DNA of 64,000 bases, from NCBI RefSeq assembly GCF_006874705.1, contig NZ_CP035382.1:1488001-1552000 (forward strand). The letters run 5' to 3'. Each line of letters begins with the position of its first letter. The stretch's first letter is position 1. This stretch comes from Leclercia adecarboxylata. GTDB lineage: Bacteria; Pseudomonadota; Gammaproteobacteria; Enterobacterales; Enterobacteriaceae. Position numbers and translations under genes: made by a program. Shown one piece after another: positions 32,562 through 43,341 of the stretch. Below the pieces are notes generated by a model. The model did not search any database. It saw nothing but the letters and a program-made list of their open reading frames with translations, and was not told the DNA's origin.

Positions 32562-33856
32562 CATCGCTCCTGTTTGATCTGCAGTTTACGCAGCATTTCA
32601 CGCGTAACCAGCACGATGCCTTCTTCTGAGCGGTAGAAACGGCGCGCGTCCTCTTCCGCGTTTTCTCCAATTACCATGCCTTCCGGAATGACGCAGGCAC
32701 GGTCGATAACGCAACGACGCAGGCGGCACGAGCGGCCAACCCAGACGTCGGGTAACAATACTGACGAATCAATGTTGCAGAAGGAGTTCACCCGCACGCG
32801 CGGGAACAGCACCGACTGCACCACCACCGAGCCGGAAATAATGCACCCGCCGGAGACCAGCGAATTCAGCGTCATGCCGTGGCTGCCCGAGCGGTCCTGC
32901 ACAAATTTCGCCGGCGGCAGGGATTCCATATGGGTACGGATCGGCCAGTTGTGGTCGTACATATCCAGTTCCGGGGTCACCGAGGCCAGATCGAGGTTCG
33001 CCTTCCAGTACGCTTCCAGGGTGCCGACATCGCGCCAGTAAGGTTCTGAATTAGGATCGGACTGTACGCAGGACAGTGGGAACGGATGTGCATAGGCCAT
33101 GCCAGATTTGGTGATTTTCGGGATGATATCTTTGCCGAAGTCGTGGCTGGATTTCTCATCCTTGTCGTCTTCTTCCAGCAGCTGATAAAGGTAATCAGCA
33201 TCAAAGACATAGATCCCCATACTGGCCAGCGCTTTGGTGTCGTCCCCCGGCATGGATGGCGGGTTCGCCGGTTTTTCAACGAAATCGATCACTTTGTCGT
33301 TTTCATCCACCGCCATCACGCCAAAGGCCGTCGCTTCGGCAACGGGCACCGGCATACAGGCTACGGTGCAGCGCGCCCCTTTTTCGACATGGTCGATGAG
33401 CATGCGCGAGTAGTCCTGCTTGTAGATGTGGTCCCCGGCGAGGATCACCACATACTCGGCGTCGTAGCGACGAATAATGTCGAGGTTTTGCGTCACCGCA
33501 TCGGCAGTACCGCGATACCAGTTTTCGCCGTGCACGCGCTGTTGGGCAGGTAACAGGTCGACAAACTCGTTCATCTCCTCACTGAAGAACGACCAGCCGC
33601 GCTGAATATGCTGCACCAGAGTGTGTGACTGGTACTGGGTGATCACGCCAATACGGCGAATGCCTGAATTCAGGCAGTTTGACAGGGCAAAATCGATAAT
33701 ACGGAATTTACCGCCGAAGTGGACGGCGGGCTTGGCGCGCTTAATCGTTAAATCTTTTAATCGGGTACCGCGGCCGCCAGCAAGAATCAGGGCAACAGAC
33801 TTCAATGGCAGCTGACGCGCCAACATTAGAGGGTCGTTCTTATCTAACCTAACCAT
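32561..33856 (-). CDS. glgC: Glucose-1-phosphate adenylyltransferase GlgC
   Basis: GlgC makes ADP-glucose from ATP and glucose-1-phosphate, the committed and allosterically controlled step of glycogen synthesis (activated by fructose-1,6-bisphosphate, inhibited by AMP). The 431-residue product has the nucleotide-binding [15 protein letters not shown] segment (about 26-40), the [16 protein letters not shown] motif and a C-terminal left-handed beta-helix (about 310-420). The ATG at 33856 follows AGGAG by 6 nt; upstream only a TTG in frame is available. Confidence 0.97.
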   Translation of the reverse strand: MVRLDKNDPLMLARQLPLKSVALILAGGRGTRLKDLTIKRAKPAVHFGGKFRIIDFALSNCLNSGIRRIGVITQYQSHTLVQHIQRGWSFFSEEMNEFVDLLPAQQRVHGENWYRGTADAVTQNLDIIRRYDAEYVVILAGDHIYKQDYSRMLIDHVEKGARCTVACMPVPVAEATAFGVMAVDENDKVIDFVEKPANPPSMPGDDTKALASMGIYVFDADYLYQLLEEDDKDEKSSHDFGKDIIPKITKSGMAYAHPFPLSCVQSDPNSEPYWRDVGTLEAYWKANLDLASVTPELDMYDHNWPIRTHMESLPPAKFVQDRSGSHGMTLNSLVSGGCIISGSVVVQSVLFPRVRVNSFCNIDSSVLLPDVWVGRSCRLRRCVIDRACVIPEGMVIGENAEEDARRFYRSEEGIVLVTREMLRKLQIKQER

Positions 33857-33874
33857 GATCAACTCCTTTTATTA

Positions 33875-35851
33875 TCATCTCTGGAATACACATACACCGT
33901 GCGCAGGCCCATGCCAGGCAGTCATAACGACCGGATTATCCTCTCCGGCAAATGGGGGGATGGCCCGCCACTCCCCTTCGGGTAAAACAATTTCTGCGAC
34001 CTCATCTGTGGCGTTAAGCGTGATAAGCCAGCTATCCGAAAGCAGGATTTGCAGGCACGGCACGCCGCTTTGCCACTCACTCGCTTCCAACGGTTGCGCC
34101 TCTTTATTCAGCCAGCACACATTGCCGTCGCCCTCTTCCCACCACTGATTCAGGGTGAGCGCCGGGATCTGCTGACGCAGATGGATCAGCGCAGCGGTAA
34201 AGTCGGCTAATCCACTGTTGGCCTGTTGCCAGTCCAGCCAGGTTAACGGGTTATCCTGGCAATACGCATTGTTGTTACCGTGCTGGCTGTGGCCATGTTC
34301 ATCGCCTGCCAGCAACATCGGCGTTCCTTGCGACAAAAGCAGCGTGGTGAGCAGCGCGTGCACGCTGGCGCGGCGCCGCTCAATCACATTCAGATTGCCA
34401 CTTAATCCTTCAATACCATGGTTAAAACTGTGGTTATTGAAGGTGCCATCACGATTTTCTTCGCCATTGGCTTCATTGTGTTTCTGATTGAAACAAACGC
34501 AGTCACGCAGGGTGAACCCGTCGTGCGCGGTGACCAGGTTGATCGACGCGGAGGGCAGTCGCCCGTTGCGCTTGAACAGATCGCTTGAAGCTGCGAAACG
34601 CCCGGCAAACTGGCCGAGTGACAGATCGCGCGCCAGCCAGAAGCGGCGCGCGGTATCGCGATAGTGGTCGTTCCACTCGGCAAACGGCGGCGGGAAATTC
34701 CCCACCTGGTAGCCGCCCGGGCCGATATCCCAGGGCTCCGCGATCAGCTTCACGCCCGAGAGCAGTGGGCAGTTCTTAATTGCCTCAAACAGCGGCGCCT
34801 GCGGGCTGTATTCCGGCGTGCGTCCAATCACTGACGCCAGGTCAAAACGAAAGCCGTCGATATGGAAGGTTTCCACCCAATACTTCAGGCATTCATACGC
34901 GTACTGCACCACCGCCGGATGGCTGAGATTGAGGGTGTTACCGCAACCGGTCCAGTTGTGGTAATCGCCATCCTCTCTTAACCAATAATAGCTAGGGTTA
35001 TCAATTCCGCGCAGGGAGAACGTCGGGCCTTCCAGATCCAGCTCGGCACTGTGGTTGAGCACGATATCCAGAATGACCTCAATACCCGCTTCGTGTAGCG
35101 CCTTCACCGCATCACGAAACTCATCCCGGGCCCGCTCGGGATGCGAGGCATAGCGCGGGTCGAGGGCAAACATCGCCATCGGGTTATAGCCCCAGTAGTT
35201 GCTGAGACCGAGGCGCTGCAGTCGCGGCTCGGAGGCAAAATGGGCTACCGGTAATAATTCCAGGGCGGTGATCCCGAGATGCTTAAAATAAGCAATCATC
35301 ACCGGGTGACCGAGCGCCCGGTAGGTGCCGCGGATCGCCTCCGGAATGCCAGGGTGCAGATACGTCAGCCCTTTCACGTGGGCTTCATAGATGACCGTCT
35401 TGCCCCAGGGCGTATTGGGGGCGGCGTCCTCTTCCCAGTCGTAGCGATCGTCGCTGACCACCACGCTGCGGGGTGCCACCGCGGCACTGTCCCGGTGATC
35501 GGCGGTCACTTTGCCGCTGTGCAGTAGAACATCGTCCTTCAGCGTGCCTTCAACCTGATACGCACAGGGGTCGAGCAGCAGCTTGGCCGGGTTAAAGAAC
35601 AGCCCTTTGGCCGGATCCCAGGGGCCATGCACCCGGAAACCATAATGGGTGCCTGGCCGGGCATGCTCGAGGTAGCCATGCCAGATATCGCCGCTGCGAC
35701 CCACCAGATCGTAACGATGTTCAATGCCCTTCTCGTCAAACACGCAGAGTTCAACCCGATCCGCATTGGCGGAAAAGAGGGTGAAGTTCACCCCTTTGCC
35801 ATCGTAGCGTGCGCCGAGCGGCGCCGGGTTACCTGCAGCGAGCTGCGTCAT
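33875..35851 (-). CDS. glgX: Glycogen debranching enzyme GlgX
   Basis: GlgX is a GH13 isoamylase-type enzyme that removes short alpha-1,6 branches left after GlgP action. The 658-residue product (657 in E. coli) has an N-terminal CBM48 domain (about 1-110) and a TIM barrel with the nucleophile in [10 protein letters not shown] (near 336), the acid/base in LIAEPWD (near 371) and the TAHDGFTL segment (near 443). Its ATG overlaps the glgB stop by 4 bp, and it is followed 18 bp later by glgC. Confidence 0.96.
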   Translation of the reverse strand: MTQLAAGNPAPLGARYDGKGVNFTLFSANADRVELCVFDEKGIEHRYDLVGRSGDIWHGYLEHARPGTHYGFRVHGPWDPAKGLFFNPAKLLLDPCAYQVEGTLKDDVLLHSGKVTADHRDSAAVAPRSVVVSDDRYDWEEDAAPNTPWGKTVIYEAHVKGLTYLHPGIPEAIRGTYRALGHPVMIAYFKHLGITALELLPVAHFASEPRLQRLGLSNYWGYNPMAMFALDPRYASHPERARDEFRDAVKALHEAGIEVILDIVLNHSAELDLEGPTFSLRGIDNPSYYWLREDGDYHNWTGCGNTLNLSHPAVVQYAYECLKYWVETFHIDGFRFDLASVIGRTPEYSPQAPLFEAIKNCPLLSGVKLIAEPWDIGPGGYQVGNFPPPFAEWNDHYRDTARRFWLARDLSLGQFAGRFAASSDLFKRNGRLPSASINLVTAHDGFTLRDCVCFNQKHNEANGEENRDGTFNNHSFNHGIEGLSGNLNVIERRRASVHALLTTLLLSQGTPMLLAGDEHGHSQHGNNNAYCQDNPLTWLDWQQANSGLADFTAALIHLRQQIPALTLNQWWEEGDGNVCWLNKEAQPLEASEWQSGVPCLQILLSDSWLITLNATDEVAEIVLPEGEWRAIPPFAGEDNPVVMTAWHGPAHGVCVFQR

Positions 35852-38034
35852 TCCCCCTCCCGCACCAGCCAGATCGTGGACAGCGGCGGCAGAGTGAGGC
35901 TCAGGGACTGTGGTCGACCATGGCTCTCCTGCTCATCGCTCTGCACCAGCCCGCCATTGCCCGCGTTGCTGCCGTGGTAATGCATGGAGTCGGTGTTCAG
36001 CACCTCACGCCATTTGCCCGGCTGATTGATGCCGAAACGGTAGTGGTGACGCGTGACCGGGGTGAAGTTACTGGCAACGATGATTTCGTTACCCACTTTG
36101 TCACGACGGACAAAGATCAGCACCGAGCGCTCGTTGTCATCCACCACCAGCCACTCGAAGCCGTAATCATCAAAGTCCAGCTCGTGCAGCGCTTTGTGGT
36201 GCCGATAGGTATGGTTGAGGTCGCGCACCAGACGCTGAACGCCGTGATGCCAGTTGTCGCCCCCTTCCAGCAGGTTCCAGTCGAGACTGGTATCGTGGTT
36301 CCACTCCCGGCCCTGGGCGAACTCGTTGCCCATAAACAGCAGTTTTTTGCCCGGGAAGGCGAACATCCAGCCGTAGTAGGCGCGCAGGTTGGCAAACTTC
36401 TGCCAGGCATCGCCCGGCATACGGTCGAGAATCGATTTTTTGCCGTGGACCACTTCGTCGTGGGAGAGCGGCAGAACAAAGTTTTCGGTGCTGTTGTAGA
36501 GCATGCCGAAGGTCAGCTTGTTGTGGTGATACTGGCGATGCACCGGATCCAGCTTCATGTAGTCCAGGGTGTCGTGCATCCAGCCGAGGTTCCACTTGAA
36601 CCAGAAGCCGAGGCCGCCCATCGAAGGTGGCCGAGAAACGCCCGGGAAGTCCGTGGACTCTTCCGCCATCGTCACCGCACCCGGTGTTTGCTCCCCAAGA
36701 ATACGGTTGGTGTTACGCAGGAACTCAATGGCTTCCAGGTTTTCACGACCGCCGAACTCGTTCGGGATCCACTCTCCCTCTTTGCGGCTGTAGTCGCGGT
36801 AGATCATCGAGGCGACGGCGTCCACGCGCAGGGCATCAATGCCGAAACGCTCGATCCAGTAAAGCGCGTTGCCCACCAGATAGTTGGTCACTTCCCGACG
36901 ACCGTAGTTGTAGATCAGGGTATTCCAGTCCTGGTGATAGCCTTCGCGCGGATCGCTGTGCTCATACAGGCTGGTGCCGTCGAACTCCGCCAGACCAAAG
37001 TCATCGGACGGGAAGTGGCCCGGCACCCAGTCGAGGATCACGTTCAGCCCGGCGGCGTGTGCGGCGTTGATAAAGTAGCGGAAGTCGTCGCGGGTGCCGA
37101 AACGGCGGGTTGGGGCATACATGCCGGTCGGCTGATAACCCCAGCTGCCGTCGAACGGGTGTTCATTAATGGGCAGCAGCTCCAGATGGGTAAAGCCCAT
37201 CCATTTCACATACGGGATCAGCTGGTCGGCCAGCTCCCGGTAGCTGAGCCAGAAGTTGTTATCGGTATGACGACGCCAGGAGCCAAGATGGACTTCATAA
37301 ATGGAGATCGGCATATCGAACTGGTTGGCCCGGATGCGTTCTTCGCTCTGGGCGACTTTCTCCGGCAGACCGCAAATGAGCGATGCGGTTTCCGGGCGCA
37401 TTTGCGCTTCGAAGGCATAGGGATCGGCTTTGATGCGCAGATTGCCGTGCGCATCGATCAGCTCGTACTTGTACAGCTGGCCGTTTTGCGCGCCGGGGAT
37501 AAACAGCTCCCAGATGCCGGTCTCGCCACGCAGGCGCATCGGGTGGCGACGGCCATCCCAGTAGTTGAACTGCCCCACCACCGACACGCGCCGGGCATTC
37601 GGAGCCCAGACGGTAAAGCGGGTGCCGGTCACGCCGTCCATGGTGTCAGAATGGGCGCCGAGCGTCTCATAGGGACGCAGGTGCGTCCCCTCAGACAGCA
37701 GCCAGGCATCCATCTCCTGCAGCAGCGGACCGAAGCGATAGGGATCGTCGATCAGGTTCTGCTGACCATGCCAGATGACGGCGAGCTGATAACGGAAGAC
37801 GTTTTTACGGCGGGCCATCACGCCGGCGAAGAAGCCGCGTGAATCGATACATTCGAGTTTACCGACCTTGCGCCCGGTTTTGGGTTCGATGACCCACACC
37901 TCCGTCGCGTCAGGTAACAGTGCACGGACTTCCAGTCCAGCTTCAGTGCGGTGCATGCCAAGTACAGAAAATGGATCCGCAAAGTGACCCGCAATAAGCG
38001 CATTAATCACGTCTCTATCAATACGAACGGACAT
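35848..38034 (-). CDS. glgB: 1,4-alpha-glucan branching enzyme GlgB
   Basis: GlgB cuts alpha-1,4 chains and reattaches them by alpha-1,6 links to branch glycogen. The 728-residue product matches E. coli. It has two N-terminal CBM48-like modules (about 1-225), a GH13 barrel with the nucleophile in [13 protein letters not shown] (near 405) and the acid/base in TMAEEST (near 458), and a C-terminal all-beta domain. The start at 38034 ([13 protein letters not shown]) was chosen because AGGA is 9 nt upstream; an ATG three codons earlier sits directly on the AGG. It heads the glg operon. Confidence 0.96.
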   Translation of the reverse strand: MSVRIDRDVINALIAGHFADPFSVLGMHRTEAGLEVRALLPDATEVWVIEPKTGRKVGKLECIDSRGFFAGVMARRKNVFRYQLAVIWHGQQNLIDDPYRFGPLLQEMDAWLLSEGTHLRPYETLGAHSDTMDGVTGTRFTVWAPNARRVSVVGQFNYWDGRRHPMRLRGETGIWELFIPGAQNGQLYKYELIDAHGNLRIKADPYAFEAQMRPETASLICGLPEKVAQSEERIRANQFDMPISIYEVHLGSWRRHTDNNFWLSYRELADQLIPYVKWMGFTHLELLPINEHPFDGSWGYQPTGMYAPTRRFGTRDDFRYFINAAHAAGLNVILDWVPGHFPSDDFGLAEFDGTSLYEHSDPREGYHQDWNTLIYNYGRREVTNYLVGNALYWIERFGIDALRVDAVASMIYRDYSRKEGEWIPNEFGGRENLEAIEFLRNTNRILGEQTPGAVTMAEESTDFPGVSRPPSMGGLGFWFKWNLGWMHDTLDYMKLDPVHRQYHHNKLTFGMLYNSTENFVLPLSHDEVVHGKKSILDRMPGDAWQKFANLRAYYGWMFAFPGKKLLFMGNEFAQGREWNHDTSLDWNLLEGGDNWHHGVQRLVRDLNHTYRHHKALHELDFDDYGFEWLVVDDNERSVLIFVRRDKVGNEIIVASNFTPVTRHHYRFGINQPGKWREVLNTDSMHYHGSNAGNGGLVQSDEQESHGRPQSLSLTLPPLSTIWLVREGE

Positions 38035-38098
38035 GGTATTCATCCTGTTTTTTTAGTTGCCGCCCCTTTCGCCACCGGGTACGACCTTAATGTGACCT

Positions 38099-38137
38099 GG
38101 ATGGAACAGCACCTTGTGCATCCTCTCTGTTCCATCC
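38099..38137 (-). promoter_or_regulatory. Long hairpin in the glgB leader
   Basis: GGATGGAACAG (38099-38109) and CTGTTCCATCC (38127-38137) are a perfect 11-bp inverted repeat with a 17-nt loop, 65-103 nt upstream of glgB. The flanking bases allow a few more pairs. It could be an RNA structure in the glg leader or an operator; no T-run follows. Confidence 0.5.
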
Positions 38138-38240
38138 AACCTCCAGGCGGAATATGTGACATCCCGCATAAAGCATAGCCAACGCTTTATATGACTCCCG
38201 AAAAATAATGAATCATTTGCGTTTTCGTCCTTTAGTACGC

Positions 38241-38266
38241 AAAAAAAGGGGTGATAAATCACCCCT
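38241..38266 (-). terminator. Intrinsic terminator of asd
   Basis: Read on the minus strand, AGGGGTGAT and its complement form a tight hairpin followed by seven T residues, 16 bp after the asd stop. It separates asd from the glgB promoter region (38035-38240). Confidence 0.88.
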
Positions 38267-38282
38267 AAGTATTAAGTATTTA

Positions 38283-39386
38283 TTACGCCAGCTGGCGTAG
38301 CATCCTGCGCAGCGGCTCTGCGGCACCCCACAGAAGCTGATCGCCGACGGTAAAGGCGGACAGGTATTCCGGGCCCATATTTAGTTTACGCAGGCGTCCT
38401 ACAGGGGTAGATAATGTGCCGGTGACCGCAGCCGGGGTCAGCTCACGCATGGTGATATCGCGGTCATTAGGGATGACTTTTGCCCACTGATTGTGCGAAG
38501 CGAGCAATTCCTCCACAGTTTGTATGGATACATCTTTTTTCATTTTAATTGTGAATGCCTGGCTGTGGCAGCGCAGCGCGCCGATGCGCACGCACAGGCC
38601 ATCAACCGGGATCGCGGAAGCGGTACGCAGGATTTTGTTAGTCTCCGCCTGGCCTTTCCACTCTTCGCGGGTCTGGCCGTTATCCAGCTGTTTGTCGATC
38701 CACGGGATCAGGCCACCGGCCAGCGGTACGCCGAAGTTATCTACCGGCAGCTCGCCGCTGCGGGTCAGCTGAGTGACTTTACGCTCGATATCGAGAATAG
38801 CGGACGCCGGGTTTGCCAGCTCTTGTGCCACGCTGTGGTGCAGCTGGCCCATCTGGGTCAGCAGCTCGCGCATATGGCGCGCGCCGCCGCCGGAGGCCGC
38901 CTGGTAGGTCGCCACAGAGACCCACTCCACCAGATCCTGGGCAAACAGACCGCCCAGCGACATCAGCATCAGGCTGACCGTACAGTTACCGCCCACGAAG
39001 GTTTTGACGCCTTTGTTCAGGCCATCGGTGATGACGTCCTGGTTAACCGGGTCAAGAATGATGATCGCGTCGTCTTTCATGCGCAACGAAGAGGCCGCGT
39101 CAATCCAGTAGCCCTGCCAGCCGCTTTCACGAAGCTTTGGATAAATTTCGTTGGTATAATCGCCGCCCTGGCAGGTGACAATAATGTCCAGCGCCTTCAA
39201 CGCTTCCAGATCGTAAGCATCCTGCAACGTGCCTGTGGTACCCCCAAAGGACGGTGCAGCCTGGCCGAGCTGGGAAGTGGAGAAGAAGACCGGGCGGATA
39301 GCGTCGAAATCGCGCTCTTCAACCATGCGTTGCATGAGTACAGAGCCGACCATACCGCGCCAGCCGATAAAACCAACGTTTTTCAT
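38283..39386 (-). CDS. asd: Aspartate-semialdehyde dehydrogenase Asd
   Basis: Asd reduces aspartyl-4-phosphate to aspartate semialdehyde, the branch point to lysine/diaminopimelate, methionine and threonine. It is therefore needed for the cell wall. The 367-residue product has the NADP-binding [14 protein letters not shown] start (8-21), the catalytic Cys135 in [11 protein letters not shown] and the active-site His near 274 in RCHSQAFTI. It is monocistronic, with its own terminator. Confidence 0.97.
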   Translation of the reverse strand: MKNVGFIGWRGMVGSVLMQRMVEERDFDAIRPVFFSTSQLGQAAPSFGGTTGTLQDAYDLEALKALDIIVTCQGGDYTNEIYPKLRESGWQGYWIDAASSLRMKDDAIIILDPVNQDVITDGLNKGVKTFVGGNCTVSLMLMSLGGLFAQDLVEWVSVATYQAASGGGARHMRELLTQMGQLHHSVAQELANPASAILDIERKVTQLTRSGELPVDNFGVPLAGGLIPWIDKQLDNGQTREEWKGQAETNKILRTASAIPVDGLCVRIGALRCHSQAFTIKMKKDVSIQTVEELLASHNQWAKVIPNDRDITMRELTPAAVTGTLSTPVGRLRKLNMGPEYLSAFTVGDQLLWGAAEPLRRMLRQLA

Positions 39387-39563
39387 AGCATTTTTTTCCT
39401 GCAGAGGGTGTGTGCTGTTTATGCAAGCCAGTATTGAACTGGGATATGCTTCACATTACAAAATGCTGCCAAAGTCGCAAGCGAAATTAATCGATGATTG
39501 CCCGGCTATCAGAAAAAGAGCTAATCATCCGAGAAACCATACAAGTATCAGGGATAACCTACG

Positions 39564-40157
39564 ATGAGTGAAATCATTTCCGCAGCTGTTTTATTGATCC
39601 TAATTATGGATCCACTCGGAAACCTGCCGATCTTCATGTCGGTGCTGAAGCACACCGAGCCGAAGCGCCGTCGGGCCATCATGATCCGCGAGCTGCTCAT
39701 CGCCCTGCTGGTGATGTTTATCTTCCTGTTTGCCGGCGAGAAAATCCTCGCATTCCTGAATTTGCGCGCTGAAACGGTCTCCATCTCCGGCGGGATTATT
39801 CTGTTCCTGATTGCCATCAAAATGATTTTCCCGAGCAGCGAAGGCAGCAGCAGCGGCCTGCCTGCGGGTGAAGAGCCATTTATTGTGCCGCTGGCCATTC
39901 CTCTGGTCGCCGGGCCGACCATTCTGGCAACCCTGATGCTGCTGTCGCATCAGTACCCGAATCAGATGAGCCATCTGGTGATTGCCCTGCTGATAGCCTG
40001 GGGCGGGACCTTCATCATCCTGCTGCAGTCATCGCTGTTTTTACGCCTGCTGGGCGAGAAAGGGGTCAATGCGCTGGAGCGGTTGATGGGGTTAATTCTG
40101 GTGATGATGGCGACGCAGATGTTCCTGGATGGGATCAGGGCGTGGATGAAGGGGTGA
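39564..40157 (+). CDS. yhgN: MarC-family inner membrane protein YhgN
   Basis: The 197-residue protein has six hydrophobic segments and the MarC-family pattern (LILIMDPLGNLPIFMSVLK near 11-29; AGPTILATLMLL near 117-128). The family has no proven transport function; the old link to multidrug resistance was not confirmed. It is divergent from asd across 177 bp. GGGAT precedes the ATG. Confidence 0.93.
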   Translation: MSEIISAAVLLILIMDPLGNLPIFMSVLKHTEPKRRRAIMIRELLIALLVMFIFLFAGEKILAFLNLRAETVSISGGIILFLIAIKMIFPSSEGSSSGLPAGEEPFIVPLAIPLVAGPTILATLMLLSHQYPNQMSHLVIALLIAWGGTFIILLQSSLFLRLLGEKGVNALERLMGLILVMMATQMFLDGIRAWMKG

Positions 40158-40168
40158 GGATGTAAAAA

Positions 40169-40243
40169 AGCCGGGTGGCGCTTGCGCTTACCCGGCCTAC
40201 GGTCTGGTTTTGTAGGCCCGGCAAGCAACGCGCCGCCGGGCAC
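40169..40243. repeat. REP pair between yhgN and gntU
   Basis: Two inverted REP units (AGCCGGGTGGCGCTTGCGC.. and GTAGGCCCGGCAAGCAACGC..) lie between convergent yhgN and gntU. Confidence 0.87.
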
Positions 40244-40248
40244 TGCCG

Positions 40249-41589
40249 CTAGCTCAACAGCGTAAACGCAATCATCCCGACAATCGCCCCGGTGGTGCCG
40301 AGGATAGTTTCCATCATCGTCCAGGTTTTCAGGGTTTGCGCTTCGGTCGCGCCGGTAAATTTACCGAACAGCCAGAAGCCCGCATCGTTAACGTGTGACA
40401 CCACAATCGACCCACCCGCGATACAGATAGACAGCGCTGCCATCTGCGCACCGGAGTAGTTCAGCTGCTCAATCACCGGCATCACCAGGCCCACTGCCGT
40501 TAAGCAGGCTACGGTGGCGGAGCCCTGAATAATACGTACAGCCGCAGCCAGCACGAAACAGGTCACCGCAATCGGCAGGCCCATCCCGGTCAGGGCTTCG
40601 CCTAGAGCCGGGCCGACGCCGGAATCCACCAGCACCTGCTTGAACACGCCGCCCGCACCAATAACCAGCAGGATAATACCCGCAGGCTGCAGCGCAGCAC
40701 CGCAGATCTCCATCACCCGGTCTTTCGGCATCCCCTGACGCATCGCCAGGCCATAGATGGCAACCAGACAGGCGACCAGAATCGCGGTGAACGGATGGCC
40801 GATAAACTCAAACCACTCGTAAGCGCTTGAACCGACCGGAACAAAGCGCGCGGCGATGGTTTTCAGCCCCACCAGCACCAGCGGCAGCAGGATCAGCGCG
40901 AGGCTGAAGCCGAACGACGGCATTTTGCCCTCGCCCAGGTGCGGCTCGGTGACGTCGCCCGGGATGTGCAGCTCAACGTAACGGCTGATGAAGTTGCCCC
41001 ACAGCGGACCGGCAATCAGCATGCCCGGGATCGCGGCGCAGAGGCCAATCAGGATCATCCAGCCGAAGTCAGCGTGCATCTGCGAGGCCAGCAGCATCGG
41101 CGCAGGCCCCGGCAGCAGAAATGCCGCCGCCGCTGCCACACCGGCAAACAGAGGGATCACCAGCTTCACCAGGTTAGTGCCGGTATGGCGCGCCATGGAG
41201 AAGGCCACGCTAATCAGCAGCACGACGGCCACCTCAAAGAACAGCGGCAGCGCGCAGATCAGACCGGCCAGACCAATCGCGTAGTGCGCCCGGCTGTGGC
41301 CGAAAGATTTCAGCATTTTGACGGCGATCTGATCGACCGCGCCGGTTTCATGCAGGATTTTGCCAAACATCGCGCCAAGCGCGACCACAATCGCCAGGAA
41401 GCCTAGCGTGCCTCCCATCCCTTTTTCCATGGTCGCGGCGATTTTGTCGAGCGGCATTCCGGAAAAGAGACCTGCACCAATGGATACCACCATCAAAGCA
41501 ACGAAGGCGTGCATACGGGCCTTCATTACCAAAAACAGCAGCAACAGCACGGAGCCGACTGCTGTTAAAACAAGCGTTAACGTACTCAA
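40249..41589 (-). CDS. gntU: Low-affinity gluconate transporter GntU
   Basis: A 446-residue polytopic membrane protein of the GntP family, the same length as E. coli GntU. Family motifs include GALGAMFGKIL-like (VALGAMFGKILHETGAVDQI) near 70, FLLPGPAPMLLASQMH and SIVVSHVNDAGFWLFGKF near 390. It imports gluconate for GntK. It is 3 bp downstream of gntK in the gntKU operon. Confidence 0.95.
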   Translation of the reverse strand: MSTLTLVLTAVGSVLLLLFLVMKARMHAFVALMVVSIGAGLFSGMPLDKIAATMEKGMGGTLGFLAIVVALGAMFGKILHETGAVDQIAVKMLKSFGHSRAHYAIGLAGLICALPLFFEVAVVLLISVAFSMARHTGTNLVKLVIPLFAGVAAAAAFLLPGPAPMLLASQMHADFGWMILIGLCAAIPGMLIAGPLWGNFISRYVELHIPGDVTEPHLGEGKMPSFGFSLALILLPLVLVGLKTIAARFVPVGSSAYEWFEFIGHPFTAILVACLVAIYGLAMRQGMPKDRVMEICGAALQPAGIILLVIGAGGVFKQVLVDSGVGPALGEALTGMGLPIAVTCFVLAAAVRIIQGSATVACLTAVGLVMPVIEQLNYSGAQMAALSICIAGGSIVVSHVNDAGFWLFGKFTGATEAQTLKTWTMMETILGTTGAIVGMIAFTLLS

Positions 41590-41592
41590 AAC

Positions 41593-42120
41593 TTACTGCC
41601 TTTTGTTAATGACCTCAATGGTGCTTGCGACAACACCGTCCAGCGGCTGATCGATATCCACGACCAGCACATCACTTTCATCCACGCCCGGCTCCTGCAG
41701 GGTTTCGAACTGCGTTACCAGCATCTGGGTTTTGAAGAAGTGCCCTTTACGCGCTTTCAGGCGGGTTTCAATCACGTCGAAATCGCCCTTCAGGTAGATA
41801 AAGGAGAGATTGGCGTTACCTTCACGCAGCTGGTCGCGGTAGGTCTTTTTCAGCGCGGAGCAGACAATCAGCGACACTTTATTGGTGCGCTGCATGGCAA
41901 ATGCAGCATCGTTCAGCGCCTGTAACCACGGCTTACGATCGTCGTCGTTCAGCGGCTCGCCAGAGGCCATTTTGTTGATATTGCTGCGCGGATGGAGAAA
42001 GTCACCATCAAGAAACGCGGCATGAATTTGATGCGCCACTTCGCTGGCAACGGCGGATTTACCGCTACCGGAAACGCCCATCAGGACATAAACGTGGTGA
42101 TCTGGATTTGTGGTGCTCAA
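41593..42120 (-). CDS. gntK: Gluconokinase GntK (TTG start)
   Basis: GntK phosphorylates gluconate to 6-phosphogluconate, feeding the Entner-Doudoroff and pentose phosphate pathways. The 175-residue product carries a Walker A loop GVSGSGKS (15-22) and FLDGDFLHP (substrate region). The start is a TTG at 42120. It gives the E. coli length and N-terminus (STTNPDHHVYVLMG) and has GAGGG about 8 nt upstream; no suitable ATG exists in frame. Two GntR operators and a CRP site lie upstream. Confidence 0.94.
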   Translation of the reverse strand: MSTTNPDHHVYVLMGVSGSGKSAVASEVAHQIHAAFLDGDFLHPRSNINKMASGEPLNDDDRKPWLQALNDAAFAMQRTNKVSLIVCSALKKTYRDQLREGNANLSFIYLKGDFDVIETRLKARKGHFFKTQMLVTQFETLQEPGVDESDVLVVDIDQPLDGVVASTIEVINKRQ

Positions 42121-42139
42121 AGTATGTCCCTCAGTCAAT

Positions 42140-42168
42140 TGTTACGGGTAACAGTTATCGGTAACATT
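42140..42168. promoter_or_regulatory. Two adjacent GntR operators of gntKU
   Basis: TGTTACGGGTAACA (42140-42153) is an almost perfect palindrome of the GntR operator type. It abuts AGTTATCGGTAACATT (42153-42168), a second version. They lie 20-48 bp upstream of the gntK start. Confidence 0.78.
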
Positions 42169-42221
42169 GTCCTGCCGGGGCTGACGAGAAGCAATATCCA
42201 AACGTGTGCGAAGTGAATAAG

Positions 42222-42237
42222 TGTGAGCTAGTTCAAA
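42222..42237. promoter_or_regulatory. CRP site upstream of gntKU
   Basis: TGTGA-GCTAGT-TCAAA matches the CRP consensus well in the left half and in 3 of 5 bases on the right. It lies about 55 bp upstream of the operator pair, suited to a class I activator site for gntKU, and only 10 bp from the gntR stop. Confidence 0.65.
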
Positions 42238-42246
42238 CTTGTCACC

Positions 42247-43242
42247 CTAAATAGATCCACCTGGTGACAGCGTGAAACCTAAATCTAACATTTTAGGCGT
42301 CACCGTTTCGCCACGAATGCGCGCCAGCAGGCGTTCCGCACCGATACGGCCCATGCGCTCACGCGGGGTCAGGACGCTTGCCAGACGCGGCTCCATGACC
42401 TGACCGATGTCGTGACCGTGGAAACCGGCAATCGCCATATCACCCGGGATCTTCAGCCCCAGACGCTGGCATTCAAAGGCGGCGCCGACCGCGAGGTCAT
42501 CGTTAGTACAGAAGATGCCATCAAGCTGCGGATACTCGCGACGGGCCTGGCGCATCAGCTCAATGCCGGAGGTGTAGGAAGAAGACTGCTCTACCATCAC
42601 GCTGTAGGGCGTTAAGCTCGCGTCGAGCATCGCCTGCTCGTATCCCTTCTGTTTGATGATAGTACGTTCATCCAGACGTGCGCCAAGATAGGCGACATGA
42701 CGATGACCGCGGGCGATGATTGCTGCCGTCATCTGGCGGGCGGCTTCAAAGTTATCGAACCCGACGGCGATATCAAGACAGGGCGACTGGCTGTCCATCA
42801 GCTCGACCACCGGAATACCCGCCACTTCGATCATCTTCAGCGTGCGCGCGGTGTGGGTGCGTTCGGTCAGGATCAGGCCGTCAATGTTCCAGGAGAGCAT
42901 CGACTCCAGACGTTCTTCTTCCAGTTCCGGTTTGTACCCATAGTGAGCGAGCATGGTCTGATAGCCAAAGGCGTCGGTGACGCTTTCGATGCCGCGGAGC
43001 ACTTCCGCGAAGACCTGGTTGGTTAAGGAGGGGAGCAGGACGCCTACCGCACGGCTGGTCGCATTGGAGAGAATATCGGGAGCGCGGTTGGGGATATAAC
43101 CCAGTTCATCGAGAGCAGCGGCAATCTTGCCACGTAACGCCACGGAAACCTGCTCCGGGTTACGTAAGAAACGGCTGACCGTCATTTTAGTCACACCGAC
43201 GCGATCGGCTACATCCTGAAGTACGGGTCTTTTCTTTTTCAT
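42247..43242 (-). CDS. gntR: Gluconate operon repressor GntR
   Basis: GntR is a LacI-family repressor of gntT, gntKU and the Entner-Doudoroff genes, released by gluconate. The 331-residue product has an N-terminal helix-turn-helix and hinge (about 6-60, VLQDVADRVGVTKMTVSRFLR) and a periplasmic-binding-protein-like effector domain (62-331). It lies upstream of gntKU on the same strand, with its own promoter. Its presumed operators were found at 8836, 8979 and 42140-42168 in this window. Confidence 0.97.
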   Translation of the reverse strand: MKKKRPVLQDVADRVGVTKMTVSRFLRNPEQVSVALRGKIAAALDELGYIPNRAPDILSNATSRAVGVLLPSLTNQVFAEVLRGIESVTDAFGYQTMLAHYGYKPELEEERLESMLSWNIDGLILTERTHTARTLKMIEVAGIPVVELMDSQSPCLDIAVGFDNFEAARQMTAAIIARGHRHVAYLGARLDERTIIKQKGYEQAMLDASLTPYSVMVEQSSSYTSGIELMRQARREYPQLDGIFCTNDDLAVGAAFECQRLGLKIPGDMAIAGFHGHDIGQVMEPRLASVLTPRERMGRIGAERLLARIRGETVTPKMLDLGFTLSPGGSI

Positions 43243-43341
43243 CGTCCTGAGAGAAACCGGTAGTGATAGATTCCCTCAGTTTATCACGGACAAAGACCAA
43301 CCTTCCCTGCCATTAGGGAAGGCTGGACAATTATTTACTCT

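Noticed and set aside
35809..37842. 677-codon open frame on the plus strand opposite glgB
   Set aside because: It covers glgB in antisense, is His/Val/Gln-rich as expected for a shadow frame, and has no ribosome-binding site.
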